From positions 1,116,001-1,180,000 of the forward strand of contig JAQOTA010000046.1 of NCBI GenBank assembly GCA_029532415.1: 64,000 nucleotides of DNA. The letters are read 5' to 3'. Each line of letters begins with the position of its first letter. Within the stretch, counting starts at the first letter, position 1. Made by a program: the position numbers and the translations under genes. A model generated the notes under the pieces. It worked only from the letters and a program-made list of their open reading frames with translations, searched no databases and had not been told where the DNA came from. Source of the stretch: Marasmius tenuissimus. Taxonomy: Eukaryota > Basidiomycota > Agaricomycetes > Agaricales > Marasmiaceae. This document shows, one piece after another, positions 34,527 through 45,028 of this stretch.

Positions 34527-36305
34527 TCAACGGCTTTCAATCTCCTGGCTATGTATATAAGGAAGAGAAGAGAGATGTAGCTTGAGTTGCTCGACTTGGT
34601 CTGGACTAAGGGGACAACTAGGTGGTTCAACTTCAACATGCGAGAATAAGTTGGGATGATAGGTACTAAAAGGATTGTAAGGGTCGTGCTCATCGTCAGG
34701 AATGTTGTTCTCCTGATGATGCTGGTAAAGATTGTGGTCGTCGATAGCTTCCCAGTCAATACCATACGAGTCGACATCTTCTTGACTGGCAAAATTGACT
34801 CTGTCATCGTCATTCATGTTCCATACTTCGTCCATACCGCGTACACCATTTTCCATCATGCCGAAAACGAACATCTCCGTAGGAGAGGCAGAGGAGCGGT
34901 GGCGTAAAGACATTTTGTGTTGGTTCCATGCTTCAGCCCATAGAATAGCATCGTGGTTGATGGCGTCGAGGAAAAGAAAGTGAAGAAGCCATAGGTGGGC
35001 AGGGTTAGCACAGTTGAGGGATTCGTGCATCTCGAGCTGCTCGAAAAACCATTTCCATTTCCCACCGAAACCCAAGGTAACGTCTCTCCAAAGTCTCTCA
35101 ATGCGTATGTTGTGAACTGATCTGCACGGGGAATAAGAACAACAGGAGTAAAAGAAGAGCGTAATGCAACCCACTTTCCAAAAATATAAGAGCCGCGACC
35201 CTGGCCTTTTGCAGTTTCCATGAACTCAGCTACCATCACATTCTCAGTACCGTGATCTCCGCGAGCGCGGCTGGGACATCCATGAACATTAACAGCGTCC
35301 ACAAACAGGTCAAGCACAGTGTCGGCACGGTTGTTGTTATGTGCACGGATTCCTGTAACGAATCGCGAGAATCCATCAATGAATGCATGTATAACGATTT
35401 TATATTTGATGAGACCTAGAACATCTTCATTCAGTAACAGAATCTGGCTTGAGTTGGATGGGGCTTACCGTGCTGGCCGTCGTGGTGCCAAAGTGAGTTG
35501 GGCCCGGGAACAGTGTATATCCTACGCGTAATTCTCCTGATTCCGAACGATTGTGTGGGTAATCCTACAACACGGAGATAGGAGGCTTCGACCCTTCGCC
35601 TCGGAACATGGATCCCCATGAACTTGAGCTGACCCTGAATGAGACGTCGACCAAAGGATGGGAAGGCAGTAATGATATTGTGCAAGGCCTCATCTAGGTC
35701 ACTGTCAGAGATATCGGTCATAGGCCCTGTCGACGACTGATAGACTCGCATAACAACTCCTTCTTCAGTTTCAAAATCCACGTAGACAGGTTGACCTGGT
35801 TCGACAAGCCCTTGTTCGAGAGCACGGCGACGCAACGTTCGTACATGGACTTGAAGGATATCTGCAAGTTTTTTTGTCTGCCTGAGGTCGACTGCAAGAG
35901 CGAGAAGCTGGGGATCGATGTATGCTCTAGGACGACCTCTACCACGCGGTGTGTCCTGCTCTTGAGGTGGAGAGGGAAAGGGAAAGTCTCGATCCGGTGG
36001 GTCCATATCCACATTTCGTGCATTGTCGAGATGGAGAATCATCTGCATGATGCTGGTAGTTATCGTCTCAAGCTCATCAGGGTCAAACTTTCTATAATGC
36101 TGAACGCGAAATGAGATTTCAGATGAATGTTTGAGCCATTCCAACGCACCTGCTGGATCCTTTGAAAAAATGACAAGCACTCTCGGGTGATTTCTGGAAT
36201 GTGAGGTATATTCCCAGTTTGTAGAACAGTAGTAACTGTGTGTCCAATCTCCTCGTATGCTCTGCGGAAGTTGTCAAGAATTTCATCTTCATGAGCGGGA
36301 CACAT
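34527..36305 (-). CDS. DDE integrase-type transposase (eukaryotic integrase-core family)
   Basis: From ATG 36305 (MCPAHEDEILDNFRRAYEEI) the spliced protein has a helical N terminus, an HTH-like segment (LLALAVDLRQTKKLADILQV..RTLRRRALEQGL), then the integrase core: LWHHDGQH with the first Asp, IHAFIDGFSRFVTGI, the second Asp in RGDHGTENV, and the Glu in HNIRIERLWRDV. A typical downstream region and an acidic tail end at TGA 34527. The family is the integrase core found with similar wording in fish and other animals as well as fungi; the nearest named superfamily I would test is IS3EU. It should cut and join DNA in the nucleus. Introns lie near 35465-35410, 35335-35320-type junctions and 35175-35120. 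The frame looks intact, but terminal repeats were not located. Confidence 0.75.
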
Positions 36306-36343
36306 GATGATGGAAGATGTGAAGAAGGACTGGCTGACGATTG

Positions 36344-37648
36344 ATGTTGACCTTCACGCCCATTACCAACATTGAACTTCGACTCCGTATTTTTTCATTT
36401 CTTGACCTCCACGATTGGCTCAACCTTTCTTTCGTATCAAAATCGTTCTTTAACAGTGCTCGAATACTCATCATGACTCACCTCGTTATTTCGAAAGAGC
36501 ACATCGACGAAAACTGGTCCTACGCGTCAAACCGTTCCTCCCCAGACTCCTCACATAGCTTCCAAACTGCCTTCCTGGATATCTCTCTCAATCCCGGAGA
36601 GCTTTTGTATCTCCTCCCAAAGTTTCCCGTCAAACAAGTCCATTGTTTGAAGTTGGATGCATTGTCGGTCAATCTTGATACAGCTCGCTATATCAAGTAT
36701 GCAGTTCAGCATATCTGCGACGCATTCTCCTCAGTTGACACCCTCGAAATTCTATCCATCCCTGGAACTGTTCAGTTCTCCTTCTTGAATTCATTCAACA
36801 ATCAGCTCACTCACTTGATTCTACATGCTCCTGCTATTCCCCAGACCAATTCTTTTGACCTTTCCTTCCCTCAACTCCAAACTCTGGTTGTTGTCGACAT
36901 TGAAAAGGCCATGGACGAACCATTTTCCCATCTAGTTGGTCTCATTGAAGCTGTGAACCTCAGAGAGTTGCGTATCGTTGGAAACGTGACACGAAACATC
37001 ATTCCTGTTCGAGAGTTTGTCCGACGTTATAGTTTAAGTATTGAAAAGCTTGCGATTCTAGATAGGAATGCGCCAGTTGGTGAGTTCTCAATCATAGGAC
37101 ATATTGATTTACTCACCAGTTCATGTTGTAGTGGGCTCCTCTATGACTTTACCACCATTGCCTAGACTCCAGGAACTGGAGTTTGACGTGGCATGGGCTG
37201 CCTTCTGTATTGGACCGTTGGGAAATTTGGCCCTTCCTGCCTTGAAAACACTGGCCATACAGTCTGAAGTCACTCCTGTATGTGCTGGTCTAACTGGCTT
37301 GCGGTGGGATGTCATTGTCCGTGGTCTGGAAGTTAGAGCTGTGGAAGAGATCCGCGTAGCGATTCGGGGAGGTTCGTCGTCGGCTCTGAGTTCCTTCATG
37401 GCAGTATTGAGAGAGCGGCTGTGGGAATCGTCCAATCACTTGAATGTTCCAACTATTGTGGAGGGGGAATGTCAAGAGTGGCCGGAGCCTGGAAAATATA
37501 TGTCAGCGTTGGCAAATCAGAGACAAGGATGGCGTGACGTGAGATCGCGATCATGGTATGTCCCTCTTTTCCATGAATTTATATTTTCACTTGTCTGATA
37601 TAACGCACATTTGAAACTCGCAGGTCCAATCCAAGTCCTGGGCCATAA
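36344..37648 (+). CDS. F-box-like / LRR-like protein
   Basis: ATG 36344 opens MLTFTPITNIELRLRIFSFLDLHDWLNLSFVSKSFF, which reads as an F-box: a Pro near the start, LRxxIFSFLD, and an S-K-F-F end. About 400 residues of Leu-rich sequence follow (LTHLILHAPAIP, LRELRIVGNV, LQELEFDVAWAAF). Introns lie at about 37082-37133 (GTGAGT..TTGTAG) and 37557-37621, and the last exon ends SNPSPGP then TAA at 37646-37648. It may be the substrate-recognition part of an SCF ubiquitin ligase. Its start is 38 bp from the divergent integrase start, so it may belong to the mobile module. Interaction partners are unknown. Confidence 0.65.
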
Positions 37649-38694
37649 ATGTTCAAATGTTCATTGCTGGACAATAGGTTAAACAGAGCAGTTTATACAT
37701 TCTCACATTTCTGGAGGCACATGCCCTCACGCTGTCTTTTATTACTGCTCCTACAATTGCATTTGATGCTGCTTTGATACCGCTTTTCCACTCATGCTTA
37801 TTCTGGTCTAAATCCCGTATGCAAAATGGATTGTTGTCCTTTACATTGGCGTTATGCTCCGAAACAAAATCATCTTACAGCGTCGTATGACATGTGTCCA
37901 CGTGACACCAGAGAATAGGCTATCCGCAACGCGTTTTATGTCGCGTCTCCCACGTGACATATTCACACCAGCGTGAATCAATATTCAAGATGGAAGTATT
38001 TGCATTTCCAGTCTTTTGACCAAGTCCGATACATGCCAAATTGAAGAGAAAACAACAGCAAAGAAGGTCGCAACATCAATCTCTACTCATTGTGCACCAT
38101 GAGTAGAGACTTCCGAAACGCCTTGGAAGAAATATAGGCAGGAAAAAGCTAAGCTATATAGTTGTTCTACATATATGAAGAATAATCTGTGGAAACCATC
38201 AGGAGACTCAAATTGGGGGTGAGCAGAAAGACTTACATTGAGGTAGTGGCCTTGACTGAATAACAGGGTCATCAAAGAGAACAGTGAAGAGATGAGTATC
38301 GAGAACATACCTCAAAACTTCCATGGATTACAACACTTTTGAGAAAAAGTAGATGATAGACATTGACCGCGGCACGTTGATCAACGCGTTGCCAGCGAGT
38401 CATGATAGAACTGCTCCGAGCCCCCAGATCCGCGTCGGAGCTGCACTGTCATCAACGAGGCGCGTTTGTACCACGCGTTGCCAAGTCTAGGTGCCGTCCT
38501 TCCGCACAACACCAGCAAAAAGACGTCAAAAATGATCAAAAATGATCCTGCGGATAAAAAAACATGTCAAAAACAATGGCACAGAATGATAAAACTCGAC
38601 TATACCACCAGAAAGCAGGATAAAAGAACAAAAGCTGCAGCAATTGTCCTTCTACCCGCCCATCCATTCTAAACAACTCTACTAGGTTGGACAA
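37649..38694. other. Gene-free spacer
   Basis: No supported gene. Contains GTGTCCACGTGACACC-type palindromic pieces near 37893-37910 and CACGTGACAT near 37952, and a direct CAAAAATGAT repeat near 38528-38545. Confidence 0.45.
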
Positions 38695-39489
38695 ATGGCA
38701 CAAGAGCTGCAGATTGTGCCTTTGCCCCCCCTTTCGAGTTGGAGAATGTGGAGATGGTGGTGGTTTGGGATCAACCCATACAAGCGAGCGCGTCGACAAT
38801 TGTACGTGGCGGCTGAGCGTGCGAATTTCTGCACAGCTTGCACAGACAGCTGTCAGGTGGAGGTTCTTTTTCGATCGCCGTATGTCACCTATGTTCTACC
38901 TCTCGTTCCTTGAATCGTATAATTTGCTATAACCTAACAAATTTGTATAGTTTGGCGAAACATCGCGCCCACATTGGAAGAGTATCTCCAAACAGAAATT
39001 CATGGTTTCACCGAGTCGGAGCAACGCCGGATTCGTCAACTTCGTGTTCAAGTTTTGGTTGACTTCCTTTGGGAGTACCAAGAACAGCATCTCTCTCCAG
39101 ACCTCGTCATGCCCTCGGTCTTGGACATCGTCCTATGGCAACCCGTCCGAACAATCATCGAGGCCCCTCCATACTCCAAATCACCTCTCCAATCGGTTTT
39201 CAATGTGCTAATGCCCCAGCTGCCTTCCTTCATCCAGGAGTGGAATGATTCCCGCACTCAAACCATCCTCGAGTCCCTCCAACGCCACCGTCCTGGTTCC
39301 ACGAAAGACGACTTGTTGCTCTCAACCTCACTCTTTCGGTGCACCAACAATGACTGCAGGGGATTGCAGTCTATTTACTCGTATCCGGCTGTACTTTATC
39401 ATACGTGCGAGAGGGGTTACTCCTCTACAGAAGAGCGTGCTTGGATATCTCAAGTCGGAAGGAACTTCTCTCGATCCGAACGAAAGTAG
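38695..39489 (+). pseudogene. Conserved basidiomycete hypothetical protein, frame does not join cleanly
   Basis: Exon 1 (ATG 38695, MAQELQIVPLPPLSSWRMW) has the motif WWWFGINPYKRARRQL and a CTAC pair. Exon 2 (from about 38951) reads EEYLQTEIHGFTESEQRRIR and DLVMPSVLDIVLWQPVRTII, then LFRCTNNDCRGLQSIYSYPA with Cys/His residues. The best donor after exon 1 (GTATGT at about 38879) and the acceptor at 38950 give the wrong phase, so a one-base error or mutation is likely. I recognise the style of a widespread mushroom family but know no function. Confidence 0.5.
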
Positions 39490-40790
39490 TTTCCGAGACG
39501 TGTGCACTGGGTTGCCGATCGTATAACGAAACTGAGTTCTTTCAAACGTGGTAAAGCATATGAGTAGATGAAGTCGAAGGTTTTGAACCCTGACACTGCT
39601 TCTGAGGGGTTGACGCTCAAGGTGAGCGATTCGAGGGTACTCTGAACGTGCCCGAAAAAATAGAAGAATTGGTGCAGGGACCGGTCGCGCCATAGTACAC
39701 CGTATATCGTCAGCCGTGTGAGGGAAGCATTGGAACGGCCGACCAAATCGAGACAAGCGTAAAATGAACCGGGATGGGCATCATCCCGTATGATGAGTTC
39801 CTTCAAGTTGGGTACGAACATTCGTTGGGGGTATTGGGAACGTGGAAAATATCGTCCTTTGGGGCGCGATACTCCAACTTTTCGATAGAAGAGTTGCTTA
39901 GTCTGGTCCCCAGGAGCGCTTCACGATCGCTGGCGCTGTGTACTGATTGATGGAGGTCTATACGTGCGGACCTCGCGGACCCGGACCCGGCGCAGAAAAT
40001 CGTCGCGATTCCCCATTTGACCCATTCGTGAGGGAACGAGCAATACGTAAGGTGAAGGGTATCCAACTGATCGAATGGTATCGAGAAGACACTGAAAGGG
40101 AGGCACATCTCTTCGATATGAACAAATTTGAGCCGTGGACAGGTTCTGAATAACCATCTAGGGTTACTGTGGTACCGCTGTCGAGCTTCCTCCAGCCAAA
40201 CATCCCGGCGACGAGTCTCCTCGTCATCCCCACAGGGAAACGAGACGCGAAGAGCCTCCAGCAACGGCACATCGACACCTTTCATCGCGAAAGCTTCCAA
40301 TCCATGAGGAGGACATTCCAACTGTAACGTGCGGAAATACTGAGCGTGTTCGATAAGCATAATCACAACCTCTGTATCCAGAGATGAAAACCCCGACTTT
40401 GGAGTCCTCAAATAAACATCCAACCCAAACCCTGGTGGCCTGTTCACCGCGAATGACACCCGTTTCCGTAATGCTCCTCCATTGGGCCAGATCTGAGAGA
40501 AATACTCCGCTTCTGTGCATACGGAGATCTTCTGCCACAGTTCTGTGGTGGTAATCGCGATGAGATGCCACCTGAGGCATACTCTGCTGAGGATCCAAGG
40601 GAACGCGCCCCCGTGAAATGGGTTCATGTTGGTGAACTCGGATGAGGGAGGTTCGTCGCGGTAGTGGGCTAAGATGAAGATGTGGGATAGGATTTTGTCT
40701 GGGAGGCGCGTTATTGGTGGGATGAAGGACCAACCCCGCGAAGTCAGTGTCGTGGGTATGTCATTGGCCGGTGGGAACTTGAGTGGCACA
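39450..40790 (-). pseudogene. F-box/LRR-like protein with a probable frameshift
   Basis: The frame PPITRLPDKILSHIFILAH followed by LSRVCLRWHLIAITTTELW is a classical mushroom F-box; LRR-like text continues (TCPRLKFVHIEEMCLPF, LDTLHLTYCSF). At about 39815-39835 the frame changes from NTPNE to FVPNLKELIIRDD in a neighbouring frame at a CCCCC run with no GT..AG intron, so it is frameshifted or contains a sequencing error. It then continues RLTIYGVLWRD to TGA 39450. The true N-terminal exon upstream of 40790 is not resolved. Confidence 0.6.
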
Positions 40791-41171
40791 TGTCAGAATT
40801 CAGATAAGCGGGTCTTGTGGAAGAGAATGCATACCATCGAGGTGCGGGCAAACGAGGGGTGTGGTTCGAGAAGAGGGATGCCAGCGATTTCGTCCGTGCC
40901 GTTCCGAGTGAGTGGTATGAGAGTGGCGGTATATGTACCGTATGCAACACGCTCGGGGAGTGCATCACTCGAGGATGGTAACTCGGGGCGGGCAACCATA
41001 GAAGCTTCAAGGTTTCAAACGTTTGGTAGAGTCGGTATACGGGGAGAAAAATTCGAACAGCCCCTGGAGGGTAGACCTTTTGACCCATCTTCTCTCCCGC
41101 GATGAATAGTGCTGGTTCGTTGATGTGTCGTAGAGGATACGAGCGAACCGGTTGGTTCATTCTCCTTTCTA

Positions 41172-41515
41172 AGCGCGTTGAACACCCAAGGTTTCGAGTA
41201 CTGGGCTGACCCCAATAATCGCGACTCTGGCGAGGTCACCTGGCACGTAGACGATGTCCCTTCTGTCCAGTTACGACCTCCAGCTGTCGGTCCTGACAAA
41301 GGTGTCGGCGGGGGCGGTGTCAGTCAGAGAATCATCCCAGAAGAACCCATGTCGATCATCTTCAATTTGGGAATGAGTAGTACGTATCTACTTCATGCAC
41401 CTCCGTCAGCGGCTATTTGATCTCATCTCTGTGTCTAGCGAACTGGGCAACACCAAAACTCGACACTCTAGTGTTCCCGGCGGAGATGTTGTTCGACTAT
41501 GTTCATGAACCCCTA
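41172..41515 (+). pseudogene. KRE6/SKN1-type beta-glucan synthesis protein, C-terminal fragment
   Basis: FEYWADPNNRDSGEVTW, then VSQRIIPEEPMSIIFNLGM, an intron (GTAGTA..TCTAG) and NWATPKLDTLVFPAEML correspond to the GH16-like C-terminal part of KRE6/SKN1, which acts in beta-1,6-glucan synthesis in the secretory pathway. Only this piece is present; the bulk of the protein is missing upstream, so it is a relic. Confidence 0.75.
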
Positions 41516-42933
41516 ACCCTAAGTGGACGGAAGTATCCTCGGCCATCCGCGGATGTCTGCAGCCGTCCGCAACCGTCCGCGACCTCCCTAAAACCTCTCT
41601 CGACTCGAAACCCAGTGGAATCGAAATGGATTTCGGGGAGCCAGAATAAAACTAGAACGGGTCTTAACCATTCTTTGTTCACCCGACTCCCAGCTAATAT
41701 CCGGCGTCTGTGAGGCAAAACGTTCATGGCAGTACTCACGACCTCGTGGTATCGACAGCGAGCGTTGTCTCACAGCAAGGGTCGATACCACGGGGTCACT
41801 GTGAGGATAAACCGTAAACGATCACCGTGAAGGGAACCTTTCACGCCGAACGACATGAAATCGAATCGACGCTCGCTGACCAAACGTGGGCCGAAACTAA
41901 TTCGGGCCCTTGAGTGAGGGAAAGTGAGTTGGCGAGAGGGAATTGAATGGTACGCGCGGGTCTTCTGCACTCTGAAGGTACATCTTCATCCTTGAGGAAC
42001 CGCGGTTGTTCAGTACGAGGAGCCCAGGCAGAAAAATGGAGGTGAGTAGTCAATATCCTTGTTGAACACCAATCATTTGGATATGGACTGGCGGCGCACC
42101 TATTTCCTAACCCAATCCATCCAGTATCCTCCACATAACCATCATCCTGAGACACAAATAGCTTTGAAGGCCTGTAATTTGAATGTCAGTGTCGGGTTTG
42201 TCGAAAGGAAAACATACATACGGCGGTCGTCAAACATGACGACACTTCCATCGACGGAGAGGTCCATGGGTGGAAATCATCTATAAAATATGTTATCATA
42301 TCACCATAAGTAGAGATACATAAGATATAACATACCAGTGATTGACGTTGAAGAAGAGTGTCCGATCGGACATGAGGGGAGGAAGCAAGAACCGACGGGG
42401 GCTGTGCGGGCAACGCGTCAAACGAGAGTGCCGCTCAACCGGCATTTTTCAGCACAAGCGCCGAAACGAGTTTTGGCGCCTTGACGCTTCAACTCCACGG
42501 GCGCTTCAGTTCTCCAACGGGCAGGGAACGTGTTACATAACATATGGATACAGATTCGCGGACCTGTATCCATATGTTATGTAACACGGGAACAGAAAAC
42601 ATACCGAAAAACCGGGGGTGATTACTTTTGAGGGCTGTAATAAGCTAAAGAATGAAGAATTAAACTATTCCATTAGAAAACCGAACGGAAAACATACCGT
42701 TATCGGAGTTGAGGAAGGGTCCGAACGGGCATGGGAGGGAGAAGCAAGAGGCGACGTGGGGCTGTACGGATGACGCGGCCAGGAAGTTTGCCGGCGGAAC
42801 GGCAAATTCTGGCGCAAGCGCCGGCTCGGCATTTCCCGAGATGTGAATCTGATTCATGTGGTAGCCACGCGCCGCCACTACACCTTTGCCTCACGGCTCT
42901 GGTGTGTAGCTTGCAGCTTGTCCCTCGACCACC
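41516..42933. other. Repeat-rich spacer before the dioxygenase gene
   Basis: Holds a 12-bp-arm inverted repeat (CGTGGTATCGAC 41745-41756 and inverse 41781-41792), two related copies of about 100 bp (about 42340-42440 and 42690-42800, sharing GTCCGA.CGG.CATG.G and GGGGCTGT.CGG), and the 58-bp palindrome at 42530-42587. No gene is supported. Confidence 0.5.
42524..42593. repeat. 58-bp perfect palindrome flanked by 6-bp direct repeats GGGAAC
   Basis: GTGTTACATAAC..GGATACAG (24 bp, from 42530) and its exact inverse surround the 10-nt loop ATTCGCGGAC. GGGAAC occurs at 42524-42529 and 42588-42593, as expected for a target duplication. Confidence 0.8.
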
Positions 42934-45028
42934 ATGCCCAGGGTGAGTTTGTCCTACTCTCTCAATTATCCTTTGACTGATTTTCTCTCTAGCCCGGTGA
43001 AACTCGAGGAGAATTCCGAGCCAGACAAGCTGCAGCACCGGCAATAGCAGCAAGGCAACGACGTGCTCCAAGACAACACCGGGCTCCGAGAACACGAGCG
43101 GCTCGAAGAGCAACTGTTGAGTCTGAGGATGAACCAGAGAATGAACCGGAGCAAGAATTCGTATGTTACGCACCTCTATCTTGAATCCTTCTGACCTATT
43201 CTATAGGAGGAACCTCAAGTACCACAAGATTATGGTGCAGAGATAGACGCGCTGTTCCGTGAATTGGTAGCCGAGATTGAATCCATGAATTTTGAGGAAC
43301 CTGAAGAGGGTAGCAGCCAAGGAAGAACAGTATGTTTTTCCTTTTTTTGCATATCATGTAATGCTCATTGTCGCTCTACAGCGTCGTCCAAACATTATGC
43401 TGCCAAAAGTGATAACTCTTCCCCCAGTACACAATGTACCAGATATTCGATCATCGAGTGAGAGAAGAAACCCTCGCCGTCAGTCAGAGCAAAAACCGTC
43501 CGAGTATCAACATCACCTCAAGAACGGACTGCGGTTCATTCAGAAATTCACCCTTCCTTTTACGTTCGACGAGTTGGTTGCCAAATCAAAGAACAAAAAG
43601 GCGACACTCGATGAGCTAGAACAAGAAGTCAAGGAGATGGAGAAAGAGTCGTATGCAATACAAGCTGGTAGTGCTCTGTTTTATACCAAAGATAAAGTCT
43701 TGGTATTTGTTTATCTTGGCTGTCGAACTAGCGACATGATCACCACAATCGGCGACGATAATTTTGTGTGTTTCTAACTTTGGTATTCCCTGTTCATATC
43801 TGATGTTTTCACAGCTCGAAATTTCACAATGCTCAATGGAGGAGCGTCTCCAGTCAACCCTCGAGCGTAAGGAGGCAGAGATCCGAGAGGCAGAAGAACA
43901 GCGGCTTTTGGCCCAATCGAATCGACGTAGGCATGGCCAGCGTTCGTCCAAGACCCCATCATCAAGCACTGTACCCAAGTTCTTTGCTGATGGTTTCACG
44001 GCGCGTTTATTAATTTTGTCATCTATTATTCTCACTAACTGTGATTACAGAAGAACATGATGGAGCGTCTGTACATCACATCGCACTTTATGGCGGCCTA
44101 CAACATCCCAAAGGGTGATACCAGTCGCAAGCGACATGGCATTGACCACGATGGTCATACGTACCACTACTTTGACATTGAGGAAGGAATTGAGTTCACC
44201 GAGGATGAGACCCAGTCAAGGAATATGGTGTTCAGCGAGGATGGCGGGAAGACAGCACTAAATTCTGCAGGTGTGTTTCATATGGCAGAAGCGTGGCCTC
44301 AAGCAAAACACAAGAAGAATGTGAGTAGGATAACTTGATTAACCCTTGAGTGTACTGAATCCTTGCTTAGGAGCTGTATATGGGCAGTGCCCTTTCCGGG
44401 TCTGGACAGTCCACGCTGGGAACGCGCTACTTTTACCAAGCAAATGAAGTCTTGGAGAAGTGCGTCGCAATTGCTGTGAAGGCATTCTTCCCAGAAATCC
44501 ACGAGATTGGTGCGAAGGTTCGAGAGGCAGGCAGAACAGTACCGACTTCGGATGGAAAACCCTGTGGAATGTACCTTGCTAGGGCTATCATCTTCAAGCT
44601 CCAGGTTCTCCTCCACAAAGATGATAATGACTTTGGCGTATCAACATCGTTCCCATGTGGCTACTTTGAGGACGGCTATTTGATTGTACCGCAGCTCAAG
44701 TCAAAATTCCGGTGAGTTTGTGGCCTATTAAATTGTATCTCTTCCTCATCCCTTTCATAGGTACGCACCTGGAGACCTCGCAATCTTCTATGCCAGCCTC
44801 CTTTTCCACAAGGTCATGAAGTGGAAGACCCCGAAGATGAAGAAAGACGATGTTGTTGCCCCAGGACGGGTAGGCGTGGTCATGTTCAATCCATCGGCCT
44901 CGGTGGAGGAGCTGAAGGATAAGGAGGCTAAACACTCGGAGAGAACTATGTTCGGCAGACTCCCCAACATTGCACCAACACGAAAGGAGATGCGTTCGCC
45001 CCCAGCCAAGAGGCAACGTACCAATTAG
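42934..45028 (+). CDS. TET/JBP-like 2-oxoglutarate/Fe(II) dioxygenase, agaricomycete expansion type
   Basis: A 9-nt first coding exon (42934-42942, Met-Pro-Arg) joins exon 2 at 42993 after a 50-nt intron. An Arg/Ala-rich basic N terminus (RQRRAPRQHRAPRTRAARR) is followed by acidic and coiled-coil segments (LEQEVKEMEKES; ERLQSTLERKEAEIREAEE). The catalytic part begins MMERLYITSHFMAAYNIP, has HTYHYFDI and LGTRYFYQANEVLEKC, then the metal triad: HKD in LLHKDDNDFG, a glycine-rich strand CGYFEDGYLIVPQLK, the distal His in LAIFYASLLFHKVMKW and an Arg in GRVGVVMFNPSAS. This order fits the fungal TET/JBP-like family that expanded with mobile elements in mushrooms and is thought to oxidise 5-methylcytosine or thymine in DNA. 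Activity here is inferred. One intron near 44000-44050 has an uncertain phase. Ends TAG 45028. Confidence 0.7.

Noticed and set aside
41513..41524. Interstitial telomere
   Set aside because: Only two CCCTAA units; too short to claim.
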